From: Pedobacter sp.
Lineage (GTDB): Bacteria; Bacteroidota; Bacteroidia; Sphingobacteriales; Sphingobacteriaceae
Direction of reading: 5' to 3'
Assembly: GCA_004295885.1 (NCBI GenBank)
Contig: SEDG01000152.1
Location: 1 to 6,216, forward strand
DNA length: 6,216 bases
The stretch's first letter is position 1. Every line of letters starts with the position of its first letter. The translations under genes and the position numbers were made by a program. Below are positions 1 to 5,677 of this stretch, piece by piece. The notes under the pieces were generated by a model. That model ran no database searches, was not told the DNA's origin, and saw only the letters and a list, made by a program, of their open reading frames with translations.

Positions 1-393
1 CTAAAGGTTGATCCAGCTTCAGTTACTGAAAAAGATAAAAAATCGACTGATTTGGAAGGACATTTAAAAAGCCCTGATTTTTTCGATGTAGCTAAATATC
101 CTACTGCAAAGTTTGTGATTACTAAAGTAGAGCCTTTCAAAGGAGCTCAAACATCCAACTTGTTAGCTGATCCAAATTATTTGATCAGTGGAAATCTGAC
201 CTTAAAAGACAGCACCTTGAACATCACATTTCCAGCCAAAGTAGAAGTTTCTGCTACCGGTGTTAGTGCAGCTGCTAAGTTTGTGATCGATAGAACGGCC
301 TGGGGAATTAACTATAAAGCAGAGGGAAGTCCTGAAAACTGGATCATCTCAAAAGACGTAGAAATTGGATTGAACCTTAAGGCCAACAAATAA
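1..393 (+). CDS. YceI-family protein, 3' part (5' end outside window)
   Basis: The reading frame is open from the first base, so the gene begins upstream; 130 codons and a TAA stop are present. Numbering from the window edge, the YceI signatures are visible: HLKSPDFFDVAKYPTAKF at residues 21-38, SGNLTLKDSTLNITFP at 63-78, FVIDRTAWGINY at 94-105, and a closing beta strand KDVEIGLNLKA at 118-128. YceI proteins fold as a lipocalin-like beta barrel that binds a long isoprenoid or amide lipid and are usually exported to the periplasm. The missing N-terminus would hold any signal peptide or lipoprotein signal, so location is inferred from the family. An internal TTG (52) is an artefactual start, because the family match extends upstream of it. 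The gene converges with the DinB-family gene on the other strand, and a strong terminator follows. Lipid ligand and physiological role are unknown. Confidence 0.9.
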   Translation, partial: LKVDPASVTEKDKKSTDLEGHLKSPDFFDVAKYPTAKFVITKVEPFKGAQTSNLLADPNYLISGNLTLKDSTLNITFPAKVEVSATGVSAAAKFVIDRTAWGINYKAEGSPENWIISKDVEIGLNLKANK

Positions 394-441
394 CAAATAA
401 AAGCTCGAGCAAAACTTAATCAAGCTCAACATATAAAATTT

Positions 442-476
442 AAGCGCCTGACATCAAACGTCGGGCGCTTTTTTTT
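442..476 (+). terminator. Rho-independent terminator after the YceI gene, possibly bidirectional
   Basis: The left arm AAGCGCCTGAC (442-452) pairs with GTCGGGCGCTT (460-470) across a 7-nt loop. That gives an 11-bp stem with one G-T wobble, running into eight T residues (469-476). It lies 49 bp after the YceI stop codon. On the - strand the same stem is followed by TTAAATTTTAT, so it could also weakly terminate transcription arriving from the DinB-family gene. This fits its position between two convergent genes. Confidence 0.88.
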
Positions 477-522
477 ATACAATTTACAATTTAATTTCCT
501 TGCTTGGTACGGCTGATTTTAC

Positions 523-553
523 AGGCTTTCTAATAAAAATGAAACCTTTTTTT
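523..553 (+). terminator. Weak second terminator-like hairpin
   Basis: AGGCTTTC (523-530) can pair with GAAACCT (541-547) if one C is bulged. The loop is 10 nt and AT-rich, and seven T residues (547-553) follow. The orientation is + strand, so it would back up the stronger terminator at 442-476 and limit antisense transcription into the DinB-family gene, which ends at 560. The stem is short and bulged, so this is tentative. Confidence 0.3.
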
Positions 554-559
554 ATTGAT

Positions 560-1036
560 TTAGGTATCGGATGATAGGAGTTTCAAATAGGTAAAAATCC
601 TCCCGCTATGCTCTGCTTCGTGAAAATTAGCGGCTTGTAGGGCCTGGATGTGGTTCGTTACTTGAAATCCGATGGGTAGCTCAAAGGGTGTATAGTTAAC
701 AAATAATCCGGCTTTCAAGTCATTTTCAAGGTGGTCAACTGTATCAATTAATAGCTGTTTTACCTCATTTACGTCTGGGATAATTTTCCAAGAACTGGGC
801 GACGATCCAATTTTAAACAATTCCATGAATTCTTTAGTGATATGCATTGGTAGTCCGCTTCGCATATACATGTGCCGCTGTTGTGAAGTTATACAATGAC
901 CAATCTGCCAAATCATATTATTGTTAAAACCTGGCGGAATTTTAAATAATAGCTCGTGGTCACTTTTTTCCATTAGATGCAACAACCTAATCCTGCTGGC
1001 TCTTAAAATCTTACATTCGAAATGCTCATTAATCAT
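560..1036 (-). CDS. DinB-family (DinB/YfiT-like) putative metalloenzyme
   Basis: This 158-residue protein has the four-helix DinB-superfamily pattern. Helix 1 is near residues 9-31, followed by the hallmark NNNMIWQIGH (38-47), SGLP (60-63) and FKIGSSPSSW (74-83). The C-terminal helix carries HEAEHSGRIFTYLKLL (139-154). The expected metal-binding histidine triad is present as His47, His139 and His143. Characterised family members include thiol-dependent S-transferases, such as bacillithiol transferases, and metal-dependent hydrolases; many are stress-induced or undefined. The length is normal for the family. The ATG at 1036 gives a full N-terminus, and no clear Shine-Dalgarno sequence precedes it. 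The gene starts 64 bp after the stop of the AraC-family gene on the same strand with no convincing terminator between, so read-through is possible. The family call is secure; the substrate is unknown. Confidence 0.85.
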   Translation of the reverse strand: MINEHFECKILRASRIRLLHLMEKSDHELLFKIPPGFNNNMIWQIGHCITSQQRHMYMRSGLPMHITKEFMELFKIGSSPSSWKIIPDVNEVKQLLIDTVDHLENDLKAGLFVNYTPFELPIGFQVTNHIQALQAANFHEAEHSGRIFTYLKLLSSDT

Positions 1037-1100
1037 TGATTTGGTTTAAATTCTTTTGAAGGATTAGCAATAATTTTTTTAAAATATCCCACTCAGCTAA

Positions 1101-1988
1101 TCAATTAAAAGCGTTACGAAATTCCAGCGGCGATAAACTCGTTTTCTTTTTGAAAAGCGTGCTAAAGGATTGCGCATGTTCAAAGCCCAGGCCATAGGCA
1201 ATCTCGCTAATCGAGAGACTTGTAGTGGAAAGTTTTTCTTTGGCTTTCGCAATCAGCTTTTCATGAATATGTTGCTGTGTGTTTTGGCCAGTATGAACCC
1301 GTAACAAGTCGCTCAAGTAGTTAGGCGAAAGGTTCATCTGCCCAGCTATATATTGTACCGTGAGTAATTCCTGTACTTCACGTAGATAATAGTCATCAAT
1401 CAACTGCTCGAACTTGACCAGCAGTGATGAATTATTATTTTTGCGGGTAAAAAACTGCCGCTCGTAAAAACGATCGGAGTATTTTAGCAGGCTCTCAATC
1501 TGCGTAAGAATGATTTCTTGGGTATGCTTATCAATATGCTGACACTCCTTGTCAATTTTATGAAGGATTGCAATTAGGTCATCTTCTTCCTCTGCCGAAA
1601 GGTGCAAGGCCTCGTTAACCGCATAATCGAAAAATCCATATTGGTGAATAGTACTGGCCAATGAATGCTGTAGCAGGAAGTCTGGGTGAAAAATCAGTAG
1701 ATAACCAGACCCGCATTCCATGTTTTGCAGGTCCAGTTGTTGCACTTGATTAGGTGCGGTAAAACTTAATACGCCTTTGTCGTAATCATAATGCTGCTGT
1801 CCATATTTTATTTTGCCTTTAGCCTCGCGTTTAAGCGCCACGCAATAAAATCGGTTAACGAAACCTTCCCAGATTTGGTCTTCCAAAAAAACACTTTCCG
1901 CTAAATTGATGACGCTCACGAGAGGGTGACGAGGTGCTGATAGGGACAGCAAACGATGAAATTCAGACAAGGAGTTAATGGCATTCAT
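1101..1988 (-). CDS. AraC-family transcriptional regulator
   Basis: This is a 295-residue regulator. The N-terminal half (about 20-125) looks like the cupin-type sensor domain of AraC proteins. The C-terminal part holds the double helix-turn-helix: the first at about 208-231 (LLTVQYIAGQMNLSPNYLSD lies at 208-227) and the second at about 258-291 (ISEIAYGLGFEHAQSFSTLF, 260-279, then SPLEFR). The usual Gly before SP in this signature is replaced by Ser-Leu, a mild departure. I chose the ATG at 1988; an in-frame TTG at 1994 would add two residues. The start lies 8 bp after the stop of the aldo/keto reductase gene, so the two are almost certainly co-transcribed. The regulator probably controls that operon, perhaps through the repeated element at 3030-3066. 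The inducer cannot be deduced. Confidence 0.9.
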   Translation of the reverse strand: MNAINSLSEFHRLLSLSAPRHPLVSVINLAESVFLEDQIWEGFVNRFYCVALKREAKGKIKYGQQHYDYDKGVLSFTAPNQVQQLDLQNMECGSGYLLIFHPDFLLQHSLASTIHQYGFFDYAVNEALHLSAEEEDDLIAILHKIDKECQHIDKHTQEIILTQIESLLKYSDRFYERQFFTRKNNNSSLLVKFEQLIDDYYLREVQELLTVQYIAGQMNLSPNYLSDLLRVHTGQNTQQHIHEKLIAKAKEKLSTTSLSISEIAYGLGFEHAQSFSTLFKKKTSLSPLEFRNAFN

Positions 1989-1996
1989 AAACAAAA

Positions 1997-3001
1997 CTAA
2001 TCAATTAAACCCATACTAAATTCATCATAAGGCGCACCTGTGTCTGTACCTAAAGGCACAATGCTTTCTAGTTGCGAGAGGTCTGCTTGCGTTAATACAA
2101 TAGCTGCTGCAGCCATGTTTTGCTCTAGGTATTTACGGCGCTTAGTACCGGGAATCGGCACAATGCCCTTACTGATGATCCAGGCTAATGCCAACTGCGA
2201 AGGAGAGACTTGCTTAGCTTTAGCCATTTCTTCAATAGCTTTCACCAGTTCGATATTTTTATCAAATTGTACACCTTGGAAACGGGGTATTGCTCTGCGA
2301 AAATCATTTTCAGGCAGGTCGTCAATGCTCTTAATTTGTCCAGACAAGAAACCACGTCCTAGCGGCGAGTAGGCTACAAAACCAATGCCTAGTTCCTCTA
2401 GTGTCGCCAACACGCCACGTTCTTCCACTGTCCGTTCGAATAGAGAATACTCGCTCTGTACGGCGGTGATTGGATGCACCGCATTTGCACGCCTAATGGT
2501 TTCGGAAGAAACTTCCGACAAACCGATATAACCAATTTTACCTTCACGAACAAGTTCGGCCATTGCCTCAACGGTCTCCTCGATGGGTGTATTTTTATCC
2601 AAACGGTGGAGGTAGTATAGATCGATGTAGTCTGTACCCAAGTTTTTGAGTGAACGTTCCAAGGACTTCTTTACATACTCTTTCTTTCCATTGATTGCCC
2701 AAGTTACCTTATCATGGTCATCTATTTCCCAGCCAAACTTGCTTGCTAAAATGTATTCATTACGTTTGCCATTGATGGCTTTTCCAATGAGCTGTTCATT
2801 CTTTAGCGGCCCGTATAAATCTGCAGTGTCTAAAAAATTGCCACCCAACTCCAACGAGCGATGAATTGTGGCCAAAGCTTCCTGCTCATCTGCAGGTCCG
2901 TACATGTGTGCATCTTCAAAACCTGTCATTCCCATACAGCCTAGGCCAATCGTGGGCACTACCAAACCTTGGCTGCCCAATGCTATTTTCTTTATTTCCA
3001 T
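1997..3001 (-). CDS. Aldo/keto reductase, NADPH-dependent (AKR13-like)
   Basis: This 334-residue (beta/alpha)8-barrel oxidoreductase reduces aldehydes or ketones with NADPH in the cytoplasm. The catalytic tetrad is complete: Asp58 and Tyr63 in NFLDTADLYG (55-64), Lys88 in LASKFG (85-90) and His132 in YYLHRLD (129-135). Other family marks are TIGLGCMGM (17-25), YGPADEQEALATI (34-46), GYIGLSEVS (157-165), QSEYSLFER (182-190) and the cofactor-phosphate segment IPGTKRRKYLEQN (283-295). The pattern recalls the AKR13 group (perakine reductase, plant 'auxin-induced' proteins and bacterial relatives), judged by eye. I chose the ATG at 3001 because MEIKKIALGSQGL is the normal first strand; a longer in-frame start at 3034 would add 11 atypical residues and run through an operator-like repeat. 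It is the first gene of a likely operon with the AraC regulator. Substrate unknown; detoxification of reactive carbonyls is a guess. Confidence 0.92.
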   Translation of the reverse strand: MEIKKIALGSQGLVVPTIGLGCMGMTGFEDAHMYGPADEQEALATIHRSLELGGNFLDTADLYGPLKNEQLIGKAINGKRNEYILASKFGWEIDDHDKVTWAINGKKEYVKKSLERSLKNLGTDYIDLYYLHRLDKNTPIEETVEAMAELVREGKIGYIGLSEVSSETIRRANAVHPITAVQSEYSLFERTVEERGVLATLEELGIGFVAYSPLGRGFLSGQIKSIDDLPENDFRRAIPRFQGVQFDKNIELVKAIEEMAKAKQVSPSQLALAWIISKGIVPIPGTKRRKYLEQNMAAAAIVLTQADLSQLESIVPLGTDTGAPYDEFSMGLID

Positions 3002-3005
3002 GAAC

Positions 3006-3013
3006 CAAAGGTC
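3006..3013 (-). promoter_or_regulatory. Candidate -7 element of the reductase/AraC operon
   Basis: Read on the - strand this is GACCTTTG, seven of eight positions of the Bacteroidota -7 consensus TAnnTTTG. It ends 4 bp before the reductase ATG, so transcription from it would give a leaderless or nearly leaderless mRNA. Its attraction is geometry: the repeat at 3030-3066 would then cover roughly the -33 region and upstream of it, where an AraC-type activator commonly binds. Each GATTTG inside the repeats is an alternative, poorer -7 match. Confidence 0.2.
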
Positions 3014-3029
3014 GGCAAGCAAAACCGTC

Positions 3030-3066
3030 AGCATGTATGCAAATCCCTTAAGCTTGTAAGCAAATC
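3030..3066. promoter_or_regulatory. 21-bp-phased direct repeat, candidate AraC-type operator
   Basis: Two copies of a 16-bp element, AGCATGTATGCAAATC (3030-3045) and AGCTTGTAAGCAAATC (3051-3066), match at 14 of 16 positions. They are spaced exactly 21 bp start to start, two helical turns. Inside each copy a 10-bp dyad is kept (GCAT-GT-ATGC and GCTT-GT-AAGC), because the two differing bases compensate each other. The pair lies 29-65 bp upstream of the reductase ATG, in the leader of the operon that also encodes an AraC-family protein. Tandem half-sites in the same orientation at 21-bp phasing are typical of AraC-family operators such as araI. Binding by the neighbouring regulator is an inference. 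Confidence 0.5.
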
Positions 3067-3085
3067 AACGATTGATTTTAAAATC
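3063..3085. repeat. Overlapping small inverted repeats upstream of the reductase operon
   Basis: AATCAA (3063-3068) and TTGATT (3072-3077) form a 6-bp inverted repeat around CGA, and overlap the perfect 12-bp palindrome GATTTTAAAATC (3074-3085). Both adjoin the distal copy of the 21-bp-phased repeat. They may belong to the same control region, but AT-rich DNA yields such palindromes by chance. Confidence 0.35.
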
Positions 3086-3163
3086 GCTATAAAATTTCGA
3101 TTGCTGGGCGTTATAATAGGACTTTTTAAATTCAGACTTTTTTTAAGCCACCCATCATCTTAA

Positions 3164-3976
3164 CTATCTCCTACTGATAATCTTTATTTCATCGCCAATG
3201 CGTAACACGCCATGGTTTGTATGCATTATATTTTGCCCAAACAATATTTTTTGGCCAAAGTTCCTGTAGGTAGCTAATGTTTTTAATGGCTCTTGACTTT
3301 TCTCTCCAGTTTGTTGATCTACAGTAATCAACACACATCGGGTACAAGGTTTGGCACTATAGAATTGAACCTCACCGATGGAGAATTCTTTTAATTCATC
3401 TTCAAGATGTGCATCACCACCAGTAAAAACTAGATTTGGACGAAAGCGGTCCATATTAATTTGATGTGCTAATTTTGTATTCAACAAGTCTAATGAAGCT
3501 TGTCCAATAATAAGGCTCGGGTAGGCATCTGCAAAACCTACGGTTGCCTCATATAGGGCATACCTCGGATCAACTATCCGCTTTTCTGTGTTTGGCATTT
3601 TTACCAATTTAACATCCATTTGCAGGAATGCCGAAAACCATTTACTCACCTCTGCATTCACTTCAAAAGCTGTGCAATGATCATCCCATATACTTACGGC
3701 AATGGGTGCATTGAGTTGTTCGGCTATCGAAAAAGATATACTTTGATCTGGGTGCTGTTTGTGTTGAACAGTAACCATGGTATCAGACATGCTGGTTTGA
3801 AGGAGCGCAAGCTGGTGGTACTTGCGTTGCGTAATGAACGTTCCCTCCTGATCAATTAGCATCCATTCTCGGTCATGTTCTAATCCGCGGGTACTGATAT
3901 AACCTTGCTTCAGCGCAATACCGCCTAGCGATTTGATGGGGTAGATGAATAGCTGTGAAAGTAGAAGTTTATCCAT
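3164..3976 (-). CDS. MOSC-domain protein with MOSC N-terminal beta-barrel (YcbX/mARC-like)
   Basis: This 270-residue protein has the two-domain architecture of YcbX and the mitochondrial amidoxime-reducing component. A MOSC N-terminal beta barrel comes first (about 5-110), with YPIKSLGGI (12-20) and GLEHDREWMLID (31-42). The MOSC domain follows (about 135-268), with FADAYPSLIIGQASLDLLN (148-166), MDRFRPNLV (175-183), KPCTRCVLITVDQQTG (209-224) and TYRNFGQKILFGQN (237-250 approximately). The second Cys of the CTRC motif (Cys214) aligns with the Mo-ligating Cys of mARC, so binding of sulfurated molybdenum cofactor is expected. Family members reduce N-hydroxylated compounds with electrons from a separate partner; no ferredoxin-like domain is fused here and no partner or cofactor gene is nearby. 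The ATG at 3976 gives a complete N-terminus. The 162-bp gap to the next gene suggests a separate transcription unit. Confidence 0.88.
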   Translation of the reverse strand: MDKLLLSQLFIYPIKSLGGIALKQGYISTRGLEHDREWMLIDQEGTFITQRKYHQLALLQTSMSDTMVTVQHKQHPDQSISFSIAEQLNAPIAVSIWDDHCTAFEVNAEVSKWFSAFLQMDVKLVKMPNTEKRIVDPRYALYEATVGFADAYPSLIIGQASLDLLNTKLAHQINMDRFRPNLVFTGGDAHLEDELKEFSIGEVQFYSAKPCTRCVLITVDQQTGEKSQEPLKTLATYRNFGQKILFGQNIMHTNHGVLRIGDEIKIISRR

Positions 3977-4210
3977 TTTTAAAGATAAACAAGATTTGGC
4001 AGATTTGTTAGGTTGAAATCACGCCCAACAAAGAACGCTTTAGCTAATGCTACAAATATGTAGTTTAGTCACGCTGGTTTTAAACAGGTTATTTCCAGGG
4101 TTAGTTTACCTAGCGTTTTAAAAGCGTAGTTTTTGCAAAGTTCTCCGTATTTAACGAAACTGCGTAGGTGGGGTGATTGGTCGGTTTTCAGTTCTCGTAA
4201 TTCTACTTGA

Positions 4211-4233
4211 AACAAACGCCAGAAACGTTTGTT
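4211..4233. repeat. Perfect 8-bp inverted repeat with 7-nt loop
   Basis: AACAAACG (4211-4218) and CGTTTGTT (4226-4233) are exact reverse complements around CCAGAAA. No T-tract follows on either strand, so it is not a standard terminator. It could be a regulatory dyad or part of a structured RNA. It lies in the gene-free stretch about 190 bp before the AI-2E-family start. Confidence 0.55.
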
Positions 4234-4342
4234 ATACAGCAGAATAAGGTAATTCAAGTTAACGCAAGATAAAAATGATAGATAACAATGGTTTTTTTTC
4301 GCCGCCAGCCGTAGTTAAAAAAACAATAATGGAGTTTCACTT

Positions 4343-4392
4343 TGCATTTGCTGAAATAGCTAACAAGAAATTCCCTTATAAAGCCAAATGCA
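4343..4392. repeat. Long-spaced perfect 8-bp inverted repeat before the AI-2E-family gene
   Basis: TGCATTTG (4343-4350) is the reverse complement of CAAATGCA (4385-4392). The arm centres are 42 bp apart, four helical turns, and the second arm ends 28 bp before the ATG at 4421. A related TTTGCAT occurs at 4404-4410. The arrangement suits a looping or two-site operator, or a leader-RNA stem, but 8-bp arms can arise by chance in AT-rich DNA. Confidence 0.35.
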
Positions 4393-4420
4393 TAAGTAAC
4401 GTTTTTGCATAAAATCAGCT

Positions 4421-5503
4421 ATGGAAAAACTCAACTTTTCAGTAAACACCTTGTTCTTGTTTGTGCTGGCATTTGCCGGATTATACTTTGCTTCACCTTT
4501 TTTAATTCCGCTCACATTAGCAGCGGTATTATCAATGGTTTTCATAAGGCTATGTAACTACTTTGAAAGCAAGGGGATAGGGAGGGCTTATGCATCGCTC
4601 ATTTGCATTTCACTTTTTGTAATAGCCATGGGATTAATCATCTTGTTGCTGTCCATTCAGCTGGGTAGTTTATCAGAAAACCTCGACGGAATGGAAAAGC
4701 GAATTGTAGGGATGTTAGAATCTCTGAAGTCGTGGGTCAAGGAAACTATTGGTATAAAAAAGTCTGAACAACAGAAGGCTATTGATGAAGGCACTAAAGG
4801 AAAATCTGGTGGAATGATCCTGGCTTTTGCTGCCGGATTGATGGGCATTTTGGTTAATACAATTCTGGTGCTCGTTTACATGTTTCTATTTCTTTCGATG
4901 CGAGGGCACATCAAAAAGTTCCTCTTAAAATTAGTGCCTAAAAAGGAGAATGCCGATACAAGTGAAGTTATTCATCAGACGGGAAAGGTTTCGCAAAAAT
5001 ACCTTAGCGGGCTCGCTGCAATGATAGGCGTATTATGGGTAATGTATGGAATAGGTTTTAGTATCGTTGGCGTGGAAAATGCAATATTCTTTGCGGTGCT
5101 TTGCGGCCTTTTAGAAATAGTCCCCTTTATCGGTAATTTAACTGGAACAGCATTAACTGTTCTTGCTGTAGTAGCGCAAGGCGGAGATAGTAAAATGATT
5201 ATCGGTGTATTGATTACTTATTTCCTTGTACAGTTTATACAAACCTACATTCTTGAACCGATCATAGTGGGTGAGCAGGTAAACATCAATCCGTTATTCA
5301 CCATAATGGCAATTGTGCTTGGAGAACTCGTATGGGGAGTGGCTGGAATGATATTGGCCGTACCGCTACTCGGCATGGCGAAAATTGTATGCGATAGCTA
5401 TCCTCATTTGCAACCCTATGGATTTCTCATTGGACCTGAGAACCCGCGACAAGCCAAAACCTCAATCGTTGATTATATCAAAAAGTTGTTCGGCAAAGGA
5501 TAA
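4421..5503 (+). CDS. AI-2E/PerM-family membrane protein
   Basis: This 360-residue polytopic inner-membrane protein belongs to the AI-2E transporter (PerM/TqsA/YdiK-type) family and has the usual length. Hydrophobic segments lie at about 9-29, 30-45, 56-80, 132-160 and 196-216, with several more between 219 and 325. The soluble segment between the N-terminal membrane helices and the rest (about 81-130) is charged. The family signatures are in the C-terminal half: GLLEIVPFIGNLTGT (229-243), QTYILEPIIVG (274-284) and a closing segment from NINPLF (288-293) through GVAGMILAVPLLGMAKIV (306-323). Some members export autoinducer-2 and others act as Na+(Li+)/H+ antiporters or have no known substrate, so the name should not be read as proof of AI-2 transport. 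No lux genes are nearby. The ATG at 4421 begins right before the first membrane helix. It appears monocistronic, divergent from the MOSC gene. Confidence 0.9.
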   Translation: MEKLNFSVNTLFLFVLAFAGLYFASPFLIPLTLAAVLSMVFIRLCNYFESKGIGRAYASLICISLFVIAMGLIILLLSIQLGSLSENLDGMEKRIVGMLESLKSWVKETIGIKKSEQQKAIDEGTKGKSGGMILAFAAGLMGILVNTILVLVYMFLFLSMRGHIKKFLLKLVPKKENADTSEVIHQTGKVSQKYLSGLAAMIGVLWVMYGIGFSIVGVENAIFFAVLCGLLEIVPFIGNLTGTALTVLAVVAQGGDSKMIIGVLITYFLVQFIQTYILEPIIVGEQVNINPLFTIMAIVLGELVWGVAGMILAVPLLGMAKIVCDSYPHLQPYGFLIGPENPRQAKTSIVDYIKKLFGKG

Positions 5504-5587
5504 TCGCACTCATTACATGCCTTGTTTTTTTATGATATGCAAATAGCATTCAGCGGACTCTTACGGCTTCGATTTGTCATCCAGAAC

Positions 5588-5603
5588 TAATAATAAATAA
5601 TAA
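5588..5603 (+). promoter_or_regulatory. AT-rich tract upstream of the dehydrogenase promoter (UP-element-like)
   Basis: An uninterrupted run of TAA/TAAT units sits directly before the first operator box and roughly 40 bp upstream of the candidate -7 element. A+T-rich DNA here can strengthen RNA polymerase binding. This is a composition-based suggestion only. Confidence 0.25.
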
Positions 5604-5653
5604 CGGAACAATCGTTCCGAATTACATCGTATGTTTACGGAACGATTGTTCCA
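5604..5653. promoter_or_regulatory. Two-box palindromic operator upstream of the SDR gene (TetR-type)
   Basis: Box 1, CGGAACAATCGTTCCG (5604-5619), has 6-bp arms around a 4-bp centre. Box 2, CGGAACGATTGTTCC (5638-5652), is the exact reverse complement of box 1 over 14 bp. Box centres are 34 bp apart and the boxes together form one large inverted repeat. Sites of the form GGAAC-n4-GTTCC upstream of a short-chain dehydrogenase are typical of TetR-family repressors. A -7-like element lies between the boxes, so occupancy would block transcription. No TetR gene is in the window; one may lie beyond the right edge. Confidence 0.8.
5630..5637 (+). promoter_or_regulatory. Candidate -7 element of the SDR promoter
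   Basis: TATGTTTA matches seven of eight positions of the Bacteroidota consensus TAnnTTTG. It implies a start near 5642 and a leader of about 36 nt. No clear TTTG -33 element is found at the expected distance, where box 1 of the operator lies instead. The placement between the two operator boxes supports the call. Confidence 0.45.
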
Positions 5654-5677
5654 ATAAAGGAATAAGAGAATATAAAC

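Larger units (their letters stand above)
3977..4420. other. 444-bp gene-free stretch between divergent genes
   Basis: This lies between the divergent starts of the MOSC and AI-2E-family genes, so both promoters should be here. I could not assign either with confidence. A - strand open frame at 4069-4257 has protein-like codons but only a TTG start and no ATG before an upstream stop, so I do not call it a gene. Structure is present: direct repeats AGATTTG (3992-3998 and 4001-4007), inverted repeat CTACA/TGTAG (4050-4063), an 8-bp-stem hairpin (4211-4233), a T8 tract at 4292-4299 facing an A7 tract at 4317-4323, and a long-spaced inverted repeat (4343-4392). It could hold a gene relic, a small RNA or only leaders. 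Confidence 0.5.

Noticed and set aside
1062..1102. GATTAGC/GCTAATC inverted repeat after the AraC stop codon as a terminator
   Set aside because: The arms are only 7 bp with a 27-nt loop, and no T-tract follows on the - strand, so a functional terminator is unlikely.
2040..3163. Several + strand open frames of 63-110 codons opposite the reductase and its upstream region
   Set aside because: They are antisense to a well-conserved enzyme or lie in its leader, have low-complexity or Ser/Pro-rich translations, and match no family.
3134..3163. T-rich tract between the MOSC and reductase genes as a terminator for the MOSC gene
   Set aside because: In the - strand direction this is an A-rich run, and no stem-loop followed by T residues could be found.
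4069..4257. 62-codon open frame on the - strand as a small gene
   Set aside because: It starts with TTG, has no in-frame ATG before the upstream stop, no ribosome site and no recognisable family. It is kept only as a finding about the region.
4291..4324. GTTTTTTT/AAAAAAAC inverted repeat as a terminator or mobile-element end
   Set aside because: The stem is almost entirely A-T around an 18-nt loop, there is no upstream gene to terminate, and no matching terminal repeat or target duplication was seen.
5504..5535. T7 tract after the AI-2E-family gene as a Rho-independent terminator
   Set aside because: No stable GC-containing hairpin precedes the T-tract; only a 4-bp AAGG/CCTT pairing across a long loop is possible.
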